A DNA stretch of 64,000 bases. Source: Icerya purchasi (lineage: Eukaryota; Arthropoda; Insecta; Hemiptera; Monophlebidae). Location: assembly GCA_039619475.1 (NCBI GenBank), contig CM077115.1, positions 559,270,374-559,334,373 on the forward strand. Reading direction: 5' to 3'. Within the stretch, counting starts at the first letter, position 1; each line of letters starts with the position of its first letter. Positions 38,050 to 50,800 of the stretch are shown here, piece after piece. The translations under genes were made by a program, and so were the position numbers. Under the pieces are notes generated by a model. It saw only the letters and a list, made by a program, of their open reading frames with translations, had not been told where the DNA came from and ran no database searches.

Positions 38050-38600
38050 GTGTTATATATAGCTCATGCAAAACAGACGTTTCAGGCGCATACTATTGCC
38101 GCTTTACCGGGATATCTGCGATTGTACCTTCGTCAGCAAAGAGATTTTTTGAAAACTGGGCCTAATTCATATCCGGTCCTCTTATTAATTCGGGAATTAC
38201 GATTCCAGACAACTGCAACTTACGTATTCAAAATGTTAAGCGTACAAAACATAATCTCTTGTAATCTTTGTAAACCAATTTTTTCCTTTACTCTCTTGTT
38301 TCTTATTTGTAGTATCTGGATTCTTAAATACAGATGTTTCGTAACTAATCGTTATAAATATTTTGTAGGTTTTTTTTTAATCACTTTTTTTACCTACATG
38401 ACCTTTTGCTGAACTACAATTTGTAATAATTAAAACTGTATTTTTCCTACACTACGTTGTACGATAAGACACGATTATACGCTGGTTTAGTTATGCAATG
38501 CTAACGTTATGTTATAATTTGAGCAAATATATTCTGTAAAGTATGTATTCACCTACATTAAATATATTCTATTCTATTCTATTCTATTCCATTCCATAAT
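38050..38600 (+). mobile_element. Possible LINE 3' end with (TTCTA)n tail
   Basis: A 120-codon open frame (38,050-38,412) without an identifiable domain is followed by a UTR-like stretch. This ends in five or so TTCTA pentamers, the last ones altered (38,566-38,597). Insect CR1-type and related LINEs often end in such pentamer tails, so this is tentatively a LINE 3' terminus. The ORF itself gives no support. Confidence 0.35.
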
Positions 38601-41049
38601 AATTTAATAACGCTTCACCGGGTACAATCGTAGCGAACAGGAAGAGAAGCCTCCATGTTGAGCGAATTTTTAAATTCTGACATGGAATGCTGTCAATTAT
38701 GTTGATTGTCCTGATGATGATCAATTCGACCGGTACGACAAAAGAATAAAGCAAAAAAAAAAAAAAACCTTAAGCGAACGTTTTTTGCACACAACAGATT
38801 TCTACTTGTAAATTTGAGCATTAAAGAATTTCAGGAAAAGGAAGAAAAAACACATGTTGGTTTCAGTATTTTTTATTCTGTTTACGTCACTTTTCATAAT
38901 GTTAACGCCGACCTTTGGGTTTTATCTCCTTTACTAGACTTGGGGTCCGGCCATACTCACCCCATGGACGACCTGAAAACGTTTAACTTTTGATTAACAT
39001 TCGGCGAGAAGTATTTTATTCGGTCCTTTATATATCAATATTGTTCGGTTTTTTGTTTCAGTTTTATTTTACTTTTTTTTTTTTTTTTTTTTCGATAGGA
39101 AGACAAAGCATGTCACTTACGAAGAGAAGGATACAGTTTGTTAATAGGCTGAAAATCGATGCATTCTGAATGTGCGGATGAGAAGAAAAGCAGGCGAGAA
39201 AGCGTTCAACTGTAAAGTCGACTTCATTAGGCGATGTTGCTTGCTGGAAGGGTAACTGAAAGATATCGTCTACTGTTTCGAATTCGATTATATAGCGGGC
39301 ACCCACCCTTATTTAGAATTCGGTTACCGATACACCAGGGACCAGCATACGGTTCGATTCAAACGGATCGGGAACTGCCGCCGTCTTAGTGCGCGTCGAT
39401 TTCCATAGTCAATCGTTTCTGACTGATGTTCGGTTCGGGCCAGTCCGGTCAAGCAAACTAAATCACTGCTTCATGTTGCAATTCCGAATTCCCTCCGTCG
39501 CTTAATCGCTTTTAATCACACACCATTGAGCACCGCAACAACAGATACCGTGCTACCCTCTTTTTGTCGGCCCCTCCCTTCCTGCTGTCATTACTTATTT
39601 TTTATCACTCGCGCGCATAACTTACCGAATGAAAACGTCATTTAGGAAATTAGCTCCAAAATAAACGAACAACAACCAGACTTTGCACTGTTAAACGGGT
39701 AAGGAAATTAGTTGCTCCCTACGAATTATTTTCCAACGTTTCGCGAGTGCATCTCGCTATCTCACAAATGCACGAAAAAAAAAAAAAAGTAAATAAATAA
39801 AGTCCTATTATTACACACCGGTTCATACAAGATCCGTGCGTGACGTTGCTTAGTCGCATATAAGAGAAAATTATTTTTTGCCGAGTGACCTTTACATTTT
39901 CTAACAACCGAAACGAAATGAAAACACTGTAGCTTTATTAATAACGCTCTTTCAAAAGTAGCTAATTCCCCAACTCGCATTCAAATATTATTCATTTCAT
40001 ATGGGGGCTAGGAGACAAAACGGTACCGGGGTAAATATGTGAAATTTTCCTAAGAACGCAATACGTGTATTTCCCCGGTTATGTAAAAGTTTTTTCTCAG
40101 CACTTATTTGAAATTTGTAACTTGTATAAATATTCCGTTGCCGATTATATTTATGAAAAATTTTTAAGAAAGTAGCCGAGTAAACATTTTCCGAAATTTC
40201 GATTTAAACAAACAATATTCTGGAAAAAAATTTCTATAATTTTTTTAATAAGACCAGAGTTGAAACACGCTCAACGCATACTAGACATATAGCATAAAAA
40301 TGATATTAAGTAATTTTCGTTCCGGAAGAACACTTGGTTCAAATCGCACGATTGAACAATTATCACTGAACCGAATTTGGACTGGATACATTTACGAACC
40401 TTAACTACACGACCCCAACGCCTTGTGTCAAGGGTGTGGGACTTACTTTTTATAGGTGATGAACACACAGAGTAGGAAAATCAAAACAAATGAATAACGT
40501 TTTCAATGTGAGCAAGTTCTTAGACTAAGGGCAGTAGCCGTTTTCATTTAATTAGCGGCTCCTAGGTTAATTCATCATTCTACTTCCAACGAAGAAAACG
40601 TATTCCATTAAAGTGTTAGGAGAGTAAAAAAAAAGTTTCGAATCGATGCTGTAAAACAAATTTTAGTTTGCATTATCACCGTAAATAAATAAATTCGCCG
40701 AATGAATAAATTAATCCCCCCTTAACTGATGACGCGGATATAAACTCGGCGGTCTAAATGTCGTTCGGCAGCTTCCCGAAATATTCTGTACCACTAGTGT
40801 AAGATAGCCAATTTCCCGAAATTACTATATTAGTAAAATATTACATTATCTTTAAAAGTTTCAATTAGAATATTCATAAAATTGTTAACTATAACCATAC
40901 TATATAATTAAACATTTTGTTCTTGCTAATAATAAATACTTTTAGAATCACATTGTCTATTTTACTATTAATCTCTCCGGATCATATACGGCTAACTTTA
41001 TCATAATTCCCGGAATTCTGCACGTACTTTTCCTGGTTGGTAATTTTCT
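38601..41049. other. Unassigned region
   Basis: No gene recognised. 39,300-39,680 is less AT-rich and more complex and may be host non-coding DNA. The ORFs at 39,064-39,306, 39,719-39,980 and 40,271-40,468 (-) lack a domain. Confidence 0.45.
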
Positions 41050-41640
41050 GTTTTCAATTTTAACCTAATATAGCAACACTTTTGGTGACTATTATTAACG
41101 CTTCGAAATATAATTTTAATGGATTTTGTACATCGCACCTTATTTTAACATTGCGCCGGAGGAATAGTTTGCCTGATTTTTCCTGCATTATTATCAGTGT
41201 TATGTCACCATGTTTGATAATGATGTTATTCGGAATTATTTATACTAACGTATACATACATTTTCTTAATTCTCAGAACATGTTTCGTTACCGCGTGTAG
41301 ACATACTCCTGTTAGGAATGCTCTCTCTAAGTGTGTACAATGTTTTCGCATTAATTAGTCATTTTTCGTTTTCTCATATGCCCATTTACACGCATTATTT
41401 AGGTCTTTTTGTGTGTGTAACAACTTTGCAGCACTTCATGGCACAGTGTTCAAATACCAATGCAATGTCATCTGCATAAAATTTAAAGTTGCTTACATAT
41501 CCATGTAACGAACTGTATGCTAATCGATCATAGTCCATTGTTTTACTCTATAATTCATTTCATTCTTACTATATCTATTTCTGACTTTTAATAAATAAAA
41601 TTTCCTTTTCCTTACATAACGAGTAAATTGTGTCAAGTTC
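41050..41640 (-). mobile_element. LINE reverse-transcriptase fragment (YADD box)
   Basis: On the minus strand near 41,445-41,510 the frame reads LHGYVSNFKFYADDIALVFE, the motif C of a reverse transcriptase with intact Y-A-D-D. It is followed by KDLNNACKWAYEKT-like residues as expected downstream (usual L-x-x-x-x-x-W-x-x-x-x-x-L). A possible thumb remnant lies at 41,080-41,180. Clade uncertain. It lacks recognisable motifs A and B. Confidence 0.6.
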
Positions 41641-42159
41641 CTCCCGTTTACATCAGCTCAGCGCACAGCTGGACCCCCGTACAAGGTTTACAGAAATTTT
41701 TTACTACGTCACTTGAACGAGCGCAATTGAGTGTTTTAGTGTTGAAAAAAAGTTATAACGACAAGAATTGGTACCGACAGATGTGAGAGGTTTACGAAAA
41801 AGAAAAAGAATTTCAGGAAGCCGTTACTTCTATCCACTCTGTTGTAGGAAAGTATCTTATTTAGGTTGGAAAGAATGGATGAAAAGGTGCAAATAAAAAT
41901 ACACTGGTATTTCTTGAGACTAAAAAAAGTTCATCCTCCTTTACTTTCTCATTCGATAGCGCTTTGTAATTGAAGAAAGAAAATAGTCTGCAATGTGCGA
42001 AAGTTGAAATATTTCGAAAATAAAAAAATAAAGGAATACAAAAAAAAAGGCAATTAAAGGAAAGCTTTTACATATTAATACGACAGAAGAAAGGAGAATA
42101 ATTCTTGTAGGTCCTTCAGATTTTGGGATATTTTTATAGAATGAAATAAAAGTACTCGT

Positions 42160-42318
42160 ATTTGTTTAAAGAAAATTTACAAAAAGAAACAAAATTTCAC
42201 ATCAGCATCGCCCAACGCTTTTTTATTTTATTTCTTTAAGAAACTGGAATAAGACAAAAGCGTTGGGCGATGCTGATATGAAATTTTGTTTCTTTTTGTA
42301 AATTTTCTTTAAACAAAT
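42160..42318. repeat. Long near-perfect hairpin, 63-bp arms
   Basis: Arm 1 (42,160-42,222) begins ATTTGTTTAAAG and ends CGCCCAACGCTTTT. Arm 2 (42,256-42,318) is its reverse complement with a single mismatch that I can see (CACATC versus CATATC). The loop is 33 bases, T- and A-rich. Near-identity of the arms implies recent formation or conservation. It lies directly against the 5' break of LINE family A copy 3. Possible origins: a MITE, an inversion made during LINE insertion, or a template-switch palindrome. Confidence 0.9.
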
Positions 42319-43145
42319 TAATGATTACCTTACATTCCATTATTTTCATTTCCTCCAATCACCTCTAAATTCTTGATTATATCTGACTCCATGACCGCCC
42401 TCCACTTCATTCTCCCCTACCTGATCGTTCCTGTGATTTCATCATACTCCGCGTACGATCACTTATCATCCACGTTCTTTCTTCCCTTCTTTGCATTTAT
42501 ATTGATATTTACTGTAGGTTCCTCGTCATACGGCCATCTTCGGTAATACGGACTCCTTATCTCGGGTTGCTGCCTCTTCGTACTTACTTTTTTAAGAAAA
42601 GTCCCATCGTATAATCTCCCTTTCGTAGTATAAAAGTGTTCATTTTAGGTTATGGTATCGAATATTTTCCTCTTTCTCTAACAATTGTTCTTTTCATCTG
42701 TCTGTTAAACCAAGTGTCTTCCTGCCAATCCGTGATTCTCTTTGTTTCCTTCACTTCGTCGTTCTGTTGTTGTCTCCGTTATTCGTCTACGTTCTTAAGT
42801 CATACTCTCTTATCTTTCTCATGTTTTCATTTTTCGTTGGTCCATATTGTATCCTCTCCACTCAAGCGAAGTGTGTGTTTCTGATACTAATCATATGTTT
42901 ATTAAGTATATATTGATCTCTTTCTATTAAGCATTCTGCTTTCTATTCCATTTTATTGATACTCGGTCTTCCTACTCCGTATTGCGCTTCTTATATCCTA
43001 TATTTTCTCCCTCTCTACACATTATTCCCATTATGTCGATTACTTCCTCCTAACAACATTTGATATCGTATGAAGACATAATTGACTCTTTCCTATTCTA
43101 ATTGTTTCCGGATAAACGAGTCCAAAATAGAAAAAAAAAAAAAAA
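42319..43145 (+). mobile_element. LINE family A, copy 3: RNase H onward
   Basis: Aligned by eye with the copy at 57,770-58,842. TTCCATTATTTTCATTTCCT parallels its TTCCATTATTTTTATCTCCT. ISDSMTALHF (codon GAC at 42,385-42,387) is the RNase H segment with the catalytic Asp kept. Then come the W-V-P-G-H region, in decay near 42,500-42,530, and the TTCCTTCACTTCGTCGTTCT block. It ends TTGTTTCCGGATAAACGAG before poly-A at 43,130. The ORF at 42,636-42,884 is out of the original frame. 5'-truncated exactly at the hairpin. Confidence 0.75.
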
Positions 43146-44866
43146 GAAAGAAAAAAAGAAACTCCCAGTTTGATTGACCTACAAAAATTATTTTCCTTAT
43201 TTTTATTACATTAATAAATAAAAGCCTTTCTTTTAATTGTTTTTTTTTTTTTAATATTAAAAATTACATTCGATGTTAACAGCGAAAAACGTATTAATCG
43301 TCAGATAGTGTAGAAGCGAATGGTTAAAATAATCGTAAATAAAAAACGGCAAAAGGAGAACGTACACGTATTGAAAAAATGAAAAGGGAAAAGCAACTCT
43401 TAATGAAATCATACGCGACATTCCGGCTCAACTGTGAAATCAGTATTTGCCTCTACGAGCCAAGTGGCCTTTTCTGAATTTCCCTCGACTTTGTTCTTCG
43501 AAAAGAGCACCCTTTTCGCTTGGTCTGATCGTTTTCGCGAGGGAATTGAAGATTTTTATTAATGATTATCGTTGTCGTGAAATGACCTGGTGGCATCAGT
43601 GCGCGTGATTTATCGTAATTGTCTGTTGGTGTTTCGAAATTACCTAGGGGAGTCATTTAGATTCATTCGGACAATACGAAGTTGAATAAAACACTTCCTA
43701 ACCGCAAAGCGAACATATCTTAATAGTTCCGACGCACATGTTCGTTTGATTCGCCATCCACATATATATATGTGCCGCCAAGTCCAACTGCGACTTCATT
43801 TCGGACCGGGCACAATAAAACATGTCTAGGTTTTGTGTCGTATTAGTGGCTTAATCGGCTTAATCGGCCTAATCGTATCGAGTTTATTTCCGTTTTCCGT
43901 ACCTTGCGGACAGTAGGCGGCAAGTTAGAATAGCAGCAACGTTGTCAAACAGCCGTTTAACGCTACACGTATTGCGGAAAGAGAACTTGTGTGTATCCAT
44001 GGGGCTGCGAGCGAGCAACAGAAAGAACCAACGAATGAGTAAGAAACTGATTATATTGGTAACAAACGCATTAAAGATCTTTTGGGAAGCGCTATTGATC
44101 GCTGTTACAACTTACGCGAGACAGTTTTAAATGCATTCATTTACGTATGAATAAAACCGACTAGGGCGGTTCCGGTAGTTCCAAACACACAGGTGAAAAT
44201 TAGTTTTTCGCACTAACGCGTGCAGCATCGGTTTTAAAATTTCTGTATCTCCTCGTTTTTTGCTAAACTGATATTTGAATCTAATTTCGGTCACTAGATT
44301 TCCCCTGTGCTTGGAAGAAGAGGCTTTCGAGTGTAGCATGGAAAACAGTGTGCTTGTTAAACAGTTTACGAAACGAGGCAATGCGACACAAATGTACAGA
44401 ACTGGTTTTCTACAAAGTTTGGAAAGATAAAAAAAGGCTCCACCGAATTCGTTAATAAAAACACGGTCACGTAGGAAGGTTTAAAAGATAGACACGAAAA
44501 CATTCATAATGAGACAGGACAAAGTTACAGGAGAAAGCGATAAGATTACTAGAGCGGATAGGAATAGAAGAAGGCGAAGACATGAGTTCGCGGTAGGATG
44601 TTGTGACCTTAATTTTATTTCTAACCTGATAGTTAGAAATGAATTTGACAAGTTACAGTTAAAAATCTGGCTTCTATAAATATAAACAGTGCACGCTTAT
44701 ACGTTCAAAAATTTCCTTTCGCCAATGTTGTCTATCAATGTTAAGGATGATCTAACACCGCAAAAACTTCATATTAGATGGGTCGTTTCAACTTCACCAT
44801 CATAAAATTTGTACTACTCTAATGCAAATACATTCGCCCCATCGGTATTATCCGAATTGAGGACCC

Positions 44867-44899
<33 letters not shown>

Positions 44900-46128
44900 T
44901 TGTCTTCCATAGAAGGTAAATAAAGAACGGAGACGGCGAAAAAATTATTTTCTTTTTTTTTTTTAATCGATTTATAGAAAAAAATTACGTTTAAAAAAAG
45001 ACAAGTTTAAATTATACTGACGTTTATTATAATGTGAAAATGATATAATAAGTGTAAAAATTTCCAAAATAGACCCCGCCATATTTTTACGTCGCTGTTA
45101 ACGTCAAGTGCCGGCGATTAATTATTATCGCGTTACTATAAACTGGGAATTTTAATTAATCTAGTACTACTGTTTTCTTTTCAATCTGATCAAGTAAAAA
45201 TTTCCATGCAGATTTTACCGAATCGAGCATTGCAGAGGTACTTTATGAATGTAATGTTAAAACTGGTCAATGTTTTTTGTTCGCTTTTTTATTTTTTTAT
45301 TTAGGAATGTAAACCAACGACTACCGTCCAGAAGCATAATATATACATGTTTTTTTTGTTGCTTTTTTTTTTTTACGAGAGGCATTAATCTCTGTTTTTT
45401 TAATAATGAATTTTTTTTTTTTTTTTTAATATCTATCTAAAAATTCTTTTTTAAAAATCCGACGTGCGATTAAAATACGACAAAGCAAAACAATAAATAT
45501 TGTCTTATAACACTGATCTTTCCAAAAAAAAAAAAAAAAAAAAAAAACCAATTTAGAATTTTTGCGTTCTTTGTAAACATTATTAAAATTTTCAGTTAAA
45601 ATCATGTAGTAGTTTATATTCGTTAACATTTTAGATAGTACTGCTCTATCCATCGTTGGAATATAACTGACATCAAAATCGAAGATCACTGAGAATAGAT
45701 AACGATAATGCATAACAACATCAAATCGGTTTTTTATTATTTAACTAATAATTGGCTTTTAAATTTTGCAAATTTAAGACAGTTGTTTTATCCATTAAAG
45801 TTTTTTTTTTTTTTTTCGATTTCCATCGGTTCTCTAATTAGCCTTTTACCTAATCGATCAATAACAGTTTTTGTTTTTTGTTTTTTTTTTTTGTTTTTTT
45901 TTTATTATTCCCTTATTAAATTTTAAATAATACCTCAAATTACAAAACTTCGATATATGTATACAAAAAGAATATAAACTCTTGCAGATGGAGAATGTTT
46001 GTGACATATTGTTTTTTCATATTTCCTCTAAATTGCAAAATATACTTAAGAGAAAAAGCTAAGTAAAAGCGAGAAACCGTACTTCTAGTTAGATTATAAT
46101 TATTCAACATTATAATCTGTTCTTTTTC
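43146..46128. other. Unassigned region with homopolymer tracts
   Basis: No gene. 43,440-44,400 is less AT-rich, with tandem GGCTTAATC/GGCCTAATC (43,850-43,875), and may be host non-coding DNA. Poly-A at 44,868-44,897 and 45,524-45,547. Poly-T at 45,412-45,427 and 45,801-45,816. The ORFs at 45,426-45,713 and 45,708-45,926 are tract-driven. Confidence 0.5.
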
Positions 46129-46139
46129 TTTAGTATGTT
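46129..46139. repeat. RTE target-site duplication, left copy
   Basis: TTTAGTATGTT, identical to 55,931-55,941 and placed exactly at the two ends of the RTE-like element. Confidence 0.85.
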
Positions 46140-46154
46140 CTTCTTCTTTCTTCT

Positions 46155-46839
46155 TTATCCGCCGTCTCCAAATTGAAGGTTGGCGATCCACGATTGAAAA
46201 CTTTCTTTTACAATGGCCGATCGGAGGAGTTGTATAGAAGGGCAGTCGAACCAGTTGATAAGATTGTCCATCCATGAAATTTGTCGTCTTCTTCTCGATC
46301 TCTTCCCATTTATCTTTCCTTCCAAAATGACCTTCAGAATTTCGTATTTGGGGCCTCGTATGATGTGTCCGAGGTACTGTAGCTTCCGTTTCTTGATGGT
46401 AAGCATTAATTCAAGGATCTTTCCCGTTCTTTGAAGTACCTCGATATTAGTAACTTTTTTCACCCATGATATTTTCAGAATATACGCCGATAACAGTACA
46501 TTTCAAATGCGGTAATCTTTTTTTTCAATGATGCATTCAGGGTCCAGCCCTCGCAACCATAAAGCAAAATAGAGAAGATGTAACATACCTTAGCAGCCTG
46601 ATTCGAAGTTCGAGCCTCAGGTCTTGATGGGTGAATAAGCTTTTCATTTTGATGAGAGCTCTTCTAGCTTGCTCAATCCTGCTGCGTATTTCCGGAGTTG
46701 ATGTACAGTTTTCCTCTAGTATACTTCCTAGGTATTTAATGCACTGAACTTGTTCAATCGTTTCTCCCTTTAACTTGATTTTGCATCTGATTTGGTTATT
46801 GATTTTTGAAAAAAACAATCACTTTTGTTTTGGAGATGT
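46155..46839 (-). pseudogene. RTE reverse transcriptase, C-terminal part
   Basis: Continuation of the RT downstream (in reading direction) of the inserted transposon. First comes VNISKTKV at the insertion edge (usual S-x-x-K-T-K). Then in the frame 46,537-46,818 is IEQVQCIKYLGSILEENC (thumb marker K-Y-L-G-S), RIEQARRA and LRLELRIRLLRYV. After a frameshift, 46,155-46,463 holds KKRKLQYLGHIIRGPKYEI and GKINGKRSRRRRQISWMDN. The same C-terminal signature is found at 12,411. Broken by at least one frameshift and cut from its catalytic core by the 7-kb insertion. Confidence 0.85.
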
Positions 46840-46848
46840 TCACTTTTA
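46840..46848. repeat. Transposon target-site duplication, left copy
   Basis: TCACTTTTA, identical to 53,840-53,848. Both copies come from the RT codons around L-K-V-N, and removing the insert with one copy restores continuity of the RT sequence. Confidence 0.9.
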
Positions 46849-47871
46849 GGGGACCGCTCTTTCGGGCGCGATCGATCGGGCGCGAATCTATCGGGCGCGA
46901 ATCTATCGGGCGCAACCTCTATCGGGCGCAGCCTCTTTCGGGCGCAGGCGAACTCAGACCTTTTTACAGACCACCTACGGTGATTTACAGGTAACCATCC
47001 GTTAAACGTAATCATCTGTGTTAGTAAGAAACACGAGTTACCAAATACTGCTATTAGAAATTTCGTTCAAAAAATAACGTTCTTCGTTAACGATTTAGTT
47101 TTTCCGCGCGTACAGCATGTTATATATGCATACACATATGTAATCACAAAATACATATTTTACATGATTTTGATTGGTTATTCGCTTTTTTTAAATAACG
47201 ACTTCAGCGTGAAATACTCATAAACAGATTTTCGCGATGTAAATTTGTTCTGTTAGCAATGGTGATACGAAACGGACGAAAATTATTAATATTAATAATC
47301 GGCCAAATGCATTGTCGGTTTTTTTAATTTTTTTTTTTGCTATCGTATAGTCAACCGTATTTAAAAAATTACAAACTATCAACTCTACGCCATTTAAAGT
47401 GTACTATAACTGGATTGAATTTTGCTTCTGATACATATTCCTTATATTATCTTTCTCTTTTATTCGTATCTAGCAAGTTTATTTGAGGATACGTTTATTA
47501 AAGTTTTATCTGTTATCTATGATTTTAATTATATATTTAATTCCTTGACGAATCAACCCTGATTTCAAAAAAATATCGAAAAAGACACACAAAGGCGCAA
47601 AAATTTTTAAACATAAACACATTTATGTTAATACTGGGCGAGAAATATATACGATATTACAAATTAAAAATTAAATATCTTTGTTTTGAATTTAATATTA
47701 TGTAAATGTAAATTATGGTAATCTTTAAATTAACTCACAGAATGTTTAGTACATGAAACATCCTGCCCGGCTAACCTCTTTCTTTTTCTTTAGAAAAATT
47801 TTAAATCTTCAAAACACTGGACTAATATTATTTTCGTAAAAATTTTAATAAAGCCAATAAGGAAGAAGCTT
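46849..47871 (+). repeat. Terminal inverted repeat, left arm
   Basis: The outer 100 bases carry six copies of TCGGGCGC (46,862-46,945). Then unique TIR sequence: CAGGCGAACTCAGACC, CATCTGTGTTAGTAAG, GAAACACGAGTTACC, through to AAGCCAATAAGGAAGAAGCT at the inner edge. It pairs with 52,810-53,839. Confidence 0.92.
46862..46945 (+). repeat. Tandem TCGGGCGC array, left tip, six copies
   Basis: Six TCGGGCGC cores at 14-16-base spacing with spacers such as GAATCTA, AACCTCTA and AGCCTCTT. The first and last are preceded by CTCTT and the inner ones by ATCGA/CTA. Confidence 0.9.
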
Positions 47872-50800
47872 CCAAACCTTGAATTTGTTTAAATATTCCC
47901 GATAAATGCAGTGCGGGAAATTCTATTTTAAAAATAATGGATAATTTTCTTCTGTATATAAATAGGCAAAGACAAAACAGTTCAGTACCTCTTCTCCACT
48001 TTTTATTAACCGATTTTCTTGCTTTTTTTTCTGTTTAGTAACTATTGATGATCTTTAGAGCTATCAGTATACAAAATTATGGAAACAGTTATCCTTTTTG
48101 TTTCGTATTTAAATAAAAAAGTAATACGAAAAGTGAAGAAGGAAATCGCTGCAACCAGTAAATCTGTTTTTATTGAAATGTTTTAATTTTTCTTAATAAT
48201 CATCATTATCGGCTTTTTTAAAGTATACTAAATCTTAAGGTGTCATTTAATTTTTGTACTGAAAGTACATATAAAAGTATATGTTCTCAGATATATAATG
48301 AACGAATGTATAAGAATGGGAAAAAAATTTTGGAAATATACAAATTCATATATGTTTTTTTAAAATTTTTAATGATAATTATGGTCGAATTTGGACCATG
48401 GGGGGAACGCTAGAATTTATAAACACGTGACTAAAGTGGCAAACTGTAAATATATGAGATACATCTACATTGCAAAATGATTTAATTAACCCAGAATAAC
48501 ACTCCTACTGAATAGCATGGACTCATCAAATTAAATGACGAATTAAAATCACAGTTTTTATAATCTTTTCGTATTTACCTGAAATTGCGTACAAGCAAGA
48601 ATATATAAATTGACATATTCCTCATTTTTAGAATTAACTTAAAAATATTAATGTGGTGAACATTAACGTTCCAAGTCCAAGTAAAAGCAGTCAGTGAAAA
48701 TTTTTATACATATAATAATTGAAAGTTTTTAGAATATTTATTAATTAATAAACTGGCGTACCTTGGCGGATAGTTTGCACAAAATTAAAAATGCAGTATC
48801 GCGATTTTTTTTTTTTATTTTCCAGCTACTAAGTCTTAATTAGTAACCTACATATTTATGCCGGGTGTAGGATTAATCACATTTTTTTATAATCTTTTTA
48901 TACCTACCTGGAGAGTCATTTCGTTTCGGCCGCAACACGATGACTCGTCTCGTTACATTTCGAATTCGTCTTTTTTCCAAGTAGACCTAGTTTAGCCTTA
49001 GTGAGTTTTTAATTTTTTTTTCTTCTATAATTATCACGTTTAAGGCGTAATGAATCAAAAAAACACCCGTGAAATTAGTAATTAATTTGTTTAGAAAATA
49101 AACCAGCTGTTTTCAATGCTTCTTTTGCGTTCGTATATCGCAAAAAGAATTATTTTCGGTTATAAAGACTTGAAGTGCTGATTATGTTTTCGTTTAGCGG
49201 GTTATTTCAATAAAAAATTTCAGAAAGAATTAGTAGATCATAGGAATAATTTCCCTCTGTGACAGATTTTCTGCTTTCAAAGGATGTGCTTTATAATAAA
49301 TTTTTACATTCGCAAAAAAATAAAATAAAATTAACTTTAATGATTATGAAAAACTACTAAAAAAAATCGTTTATTACTTTTAAGAAATTATTCTTCTATT
49401 CTTATGTTCATTTTTAACGGAACCCATTCGTTTGAGCCAAATCGACTGGCCCTGTTTTTAATTTAGTATTATGTAAATTGAAATTACGATAATTCATACT
49501 TATCATATTATATCCTTGGCGGTTGACACATTATGTTCAAATACGTTGCTGTATTTGCGATAAAATTATATTATATATTTTTTTTATTTATTTATTTTTT
49601 CTAAAATCTAGTTACTTGCAAAATAAATATTTTAGAACTCGATATTTAATTCTGCACGTTATGTAACACGGATTAATTACTTGGAATCATTTTTTCTTAT
49701 TACTGTGAAATATGACCTACATAAACCAGAATCCATTTTTAAACCATGCAAAAACATCAATAAAACAGCTCATTTAGTAATAAAATTAACATAATTAAGT
49801 AACAAAAATTTTCCGATTTTTAAACAACTATTTGACATTCTTAAAAGTATATATTTGTTTTATAACCGTTACATGTAATTATTTTAGAAAATATTGATCG
49901 CCAGTGAGTATTCCGAAAAAATACAACAGCACTAAAAACATATATGCCGAAAATAATTTTATGGATATATTGTAAACTACTCATGTTTCTCAAACGGGCG
50001 TCAGTTTTTTTTTGTCGGTTCGGTTCTCAGCATGGGGGATTTCCTGCGAGTGATTGAAAAGAGGTAATGAATAGGACCTCGAATATTTTACAATATGCGA
50101 ATCTGTAGGACTAAAAGAAGAAGAAAAAGTAATAAAATCGTCATGGAAAAAATCGTATATTTTTCTTGGAATTGACTATAGGTCTATTGTAAAGCAGTTA
50201 TTATTATTTCGGCGGAAGAAGAATTACTAGAATATTTTTCGAATAGACTATTCTTAATAATGACCGTAGTACGGAGAATTAACGAATGAAACTGTTTTCT
50301 GTAAATAAGTGTAGTGCTTTAGTTTGTTTATTTGACCAAATCCTGAATAGCTTCATAAGAGGTGAAATTTATTTACCTGCACTGTTCATAACCTGTATGA
50401 TTGGCTATTCGGTTTTTAATTTTTAAGAAAATGGTTAATTTTCCTAACAGAGGAACATAACAAAATGTACAATGAATGCGTGTAAAACTTGCCATTATTG
50501 TTATTTTTACTTTTCTGTTCCGAAAAAAAAAGAATGCCGCAAAGGATGTTGACACATAATGGTTTTTGTCATTCGTCTATGAACGTGATATAATATCAAC
50601 AAAATGAAGAAAACATAGTCTTATTGATAAAAGTAACCGAGTAAAAAAAAAGAAATATGTCGATTGCGACAAACGTTTGTTGAAAGTCGCAACAAATTAT
50701 AATCAGCTTCAGCTTGAAGATTATCTTCGTGGTGTAGCACAATGTAATTAGTTAACTTTAGTGTTTGCATGTATTATAGGTATTATTATTATTACTTATA

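Noticed and set aside
40331..40340. GGTTCAAATC as a tRNA B box
   Set aside because: Surrounding sequence is AT-rich and lacks an A box and tRNA stems.
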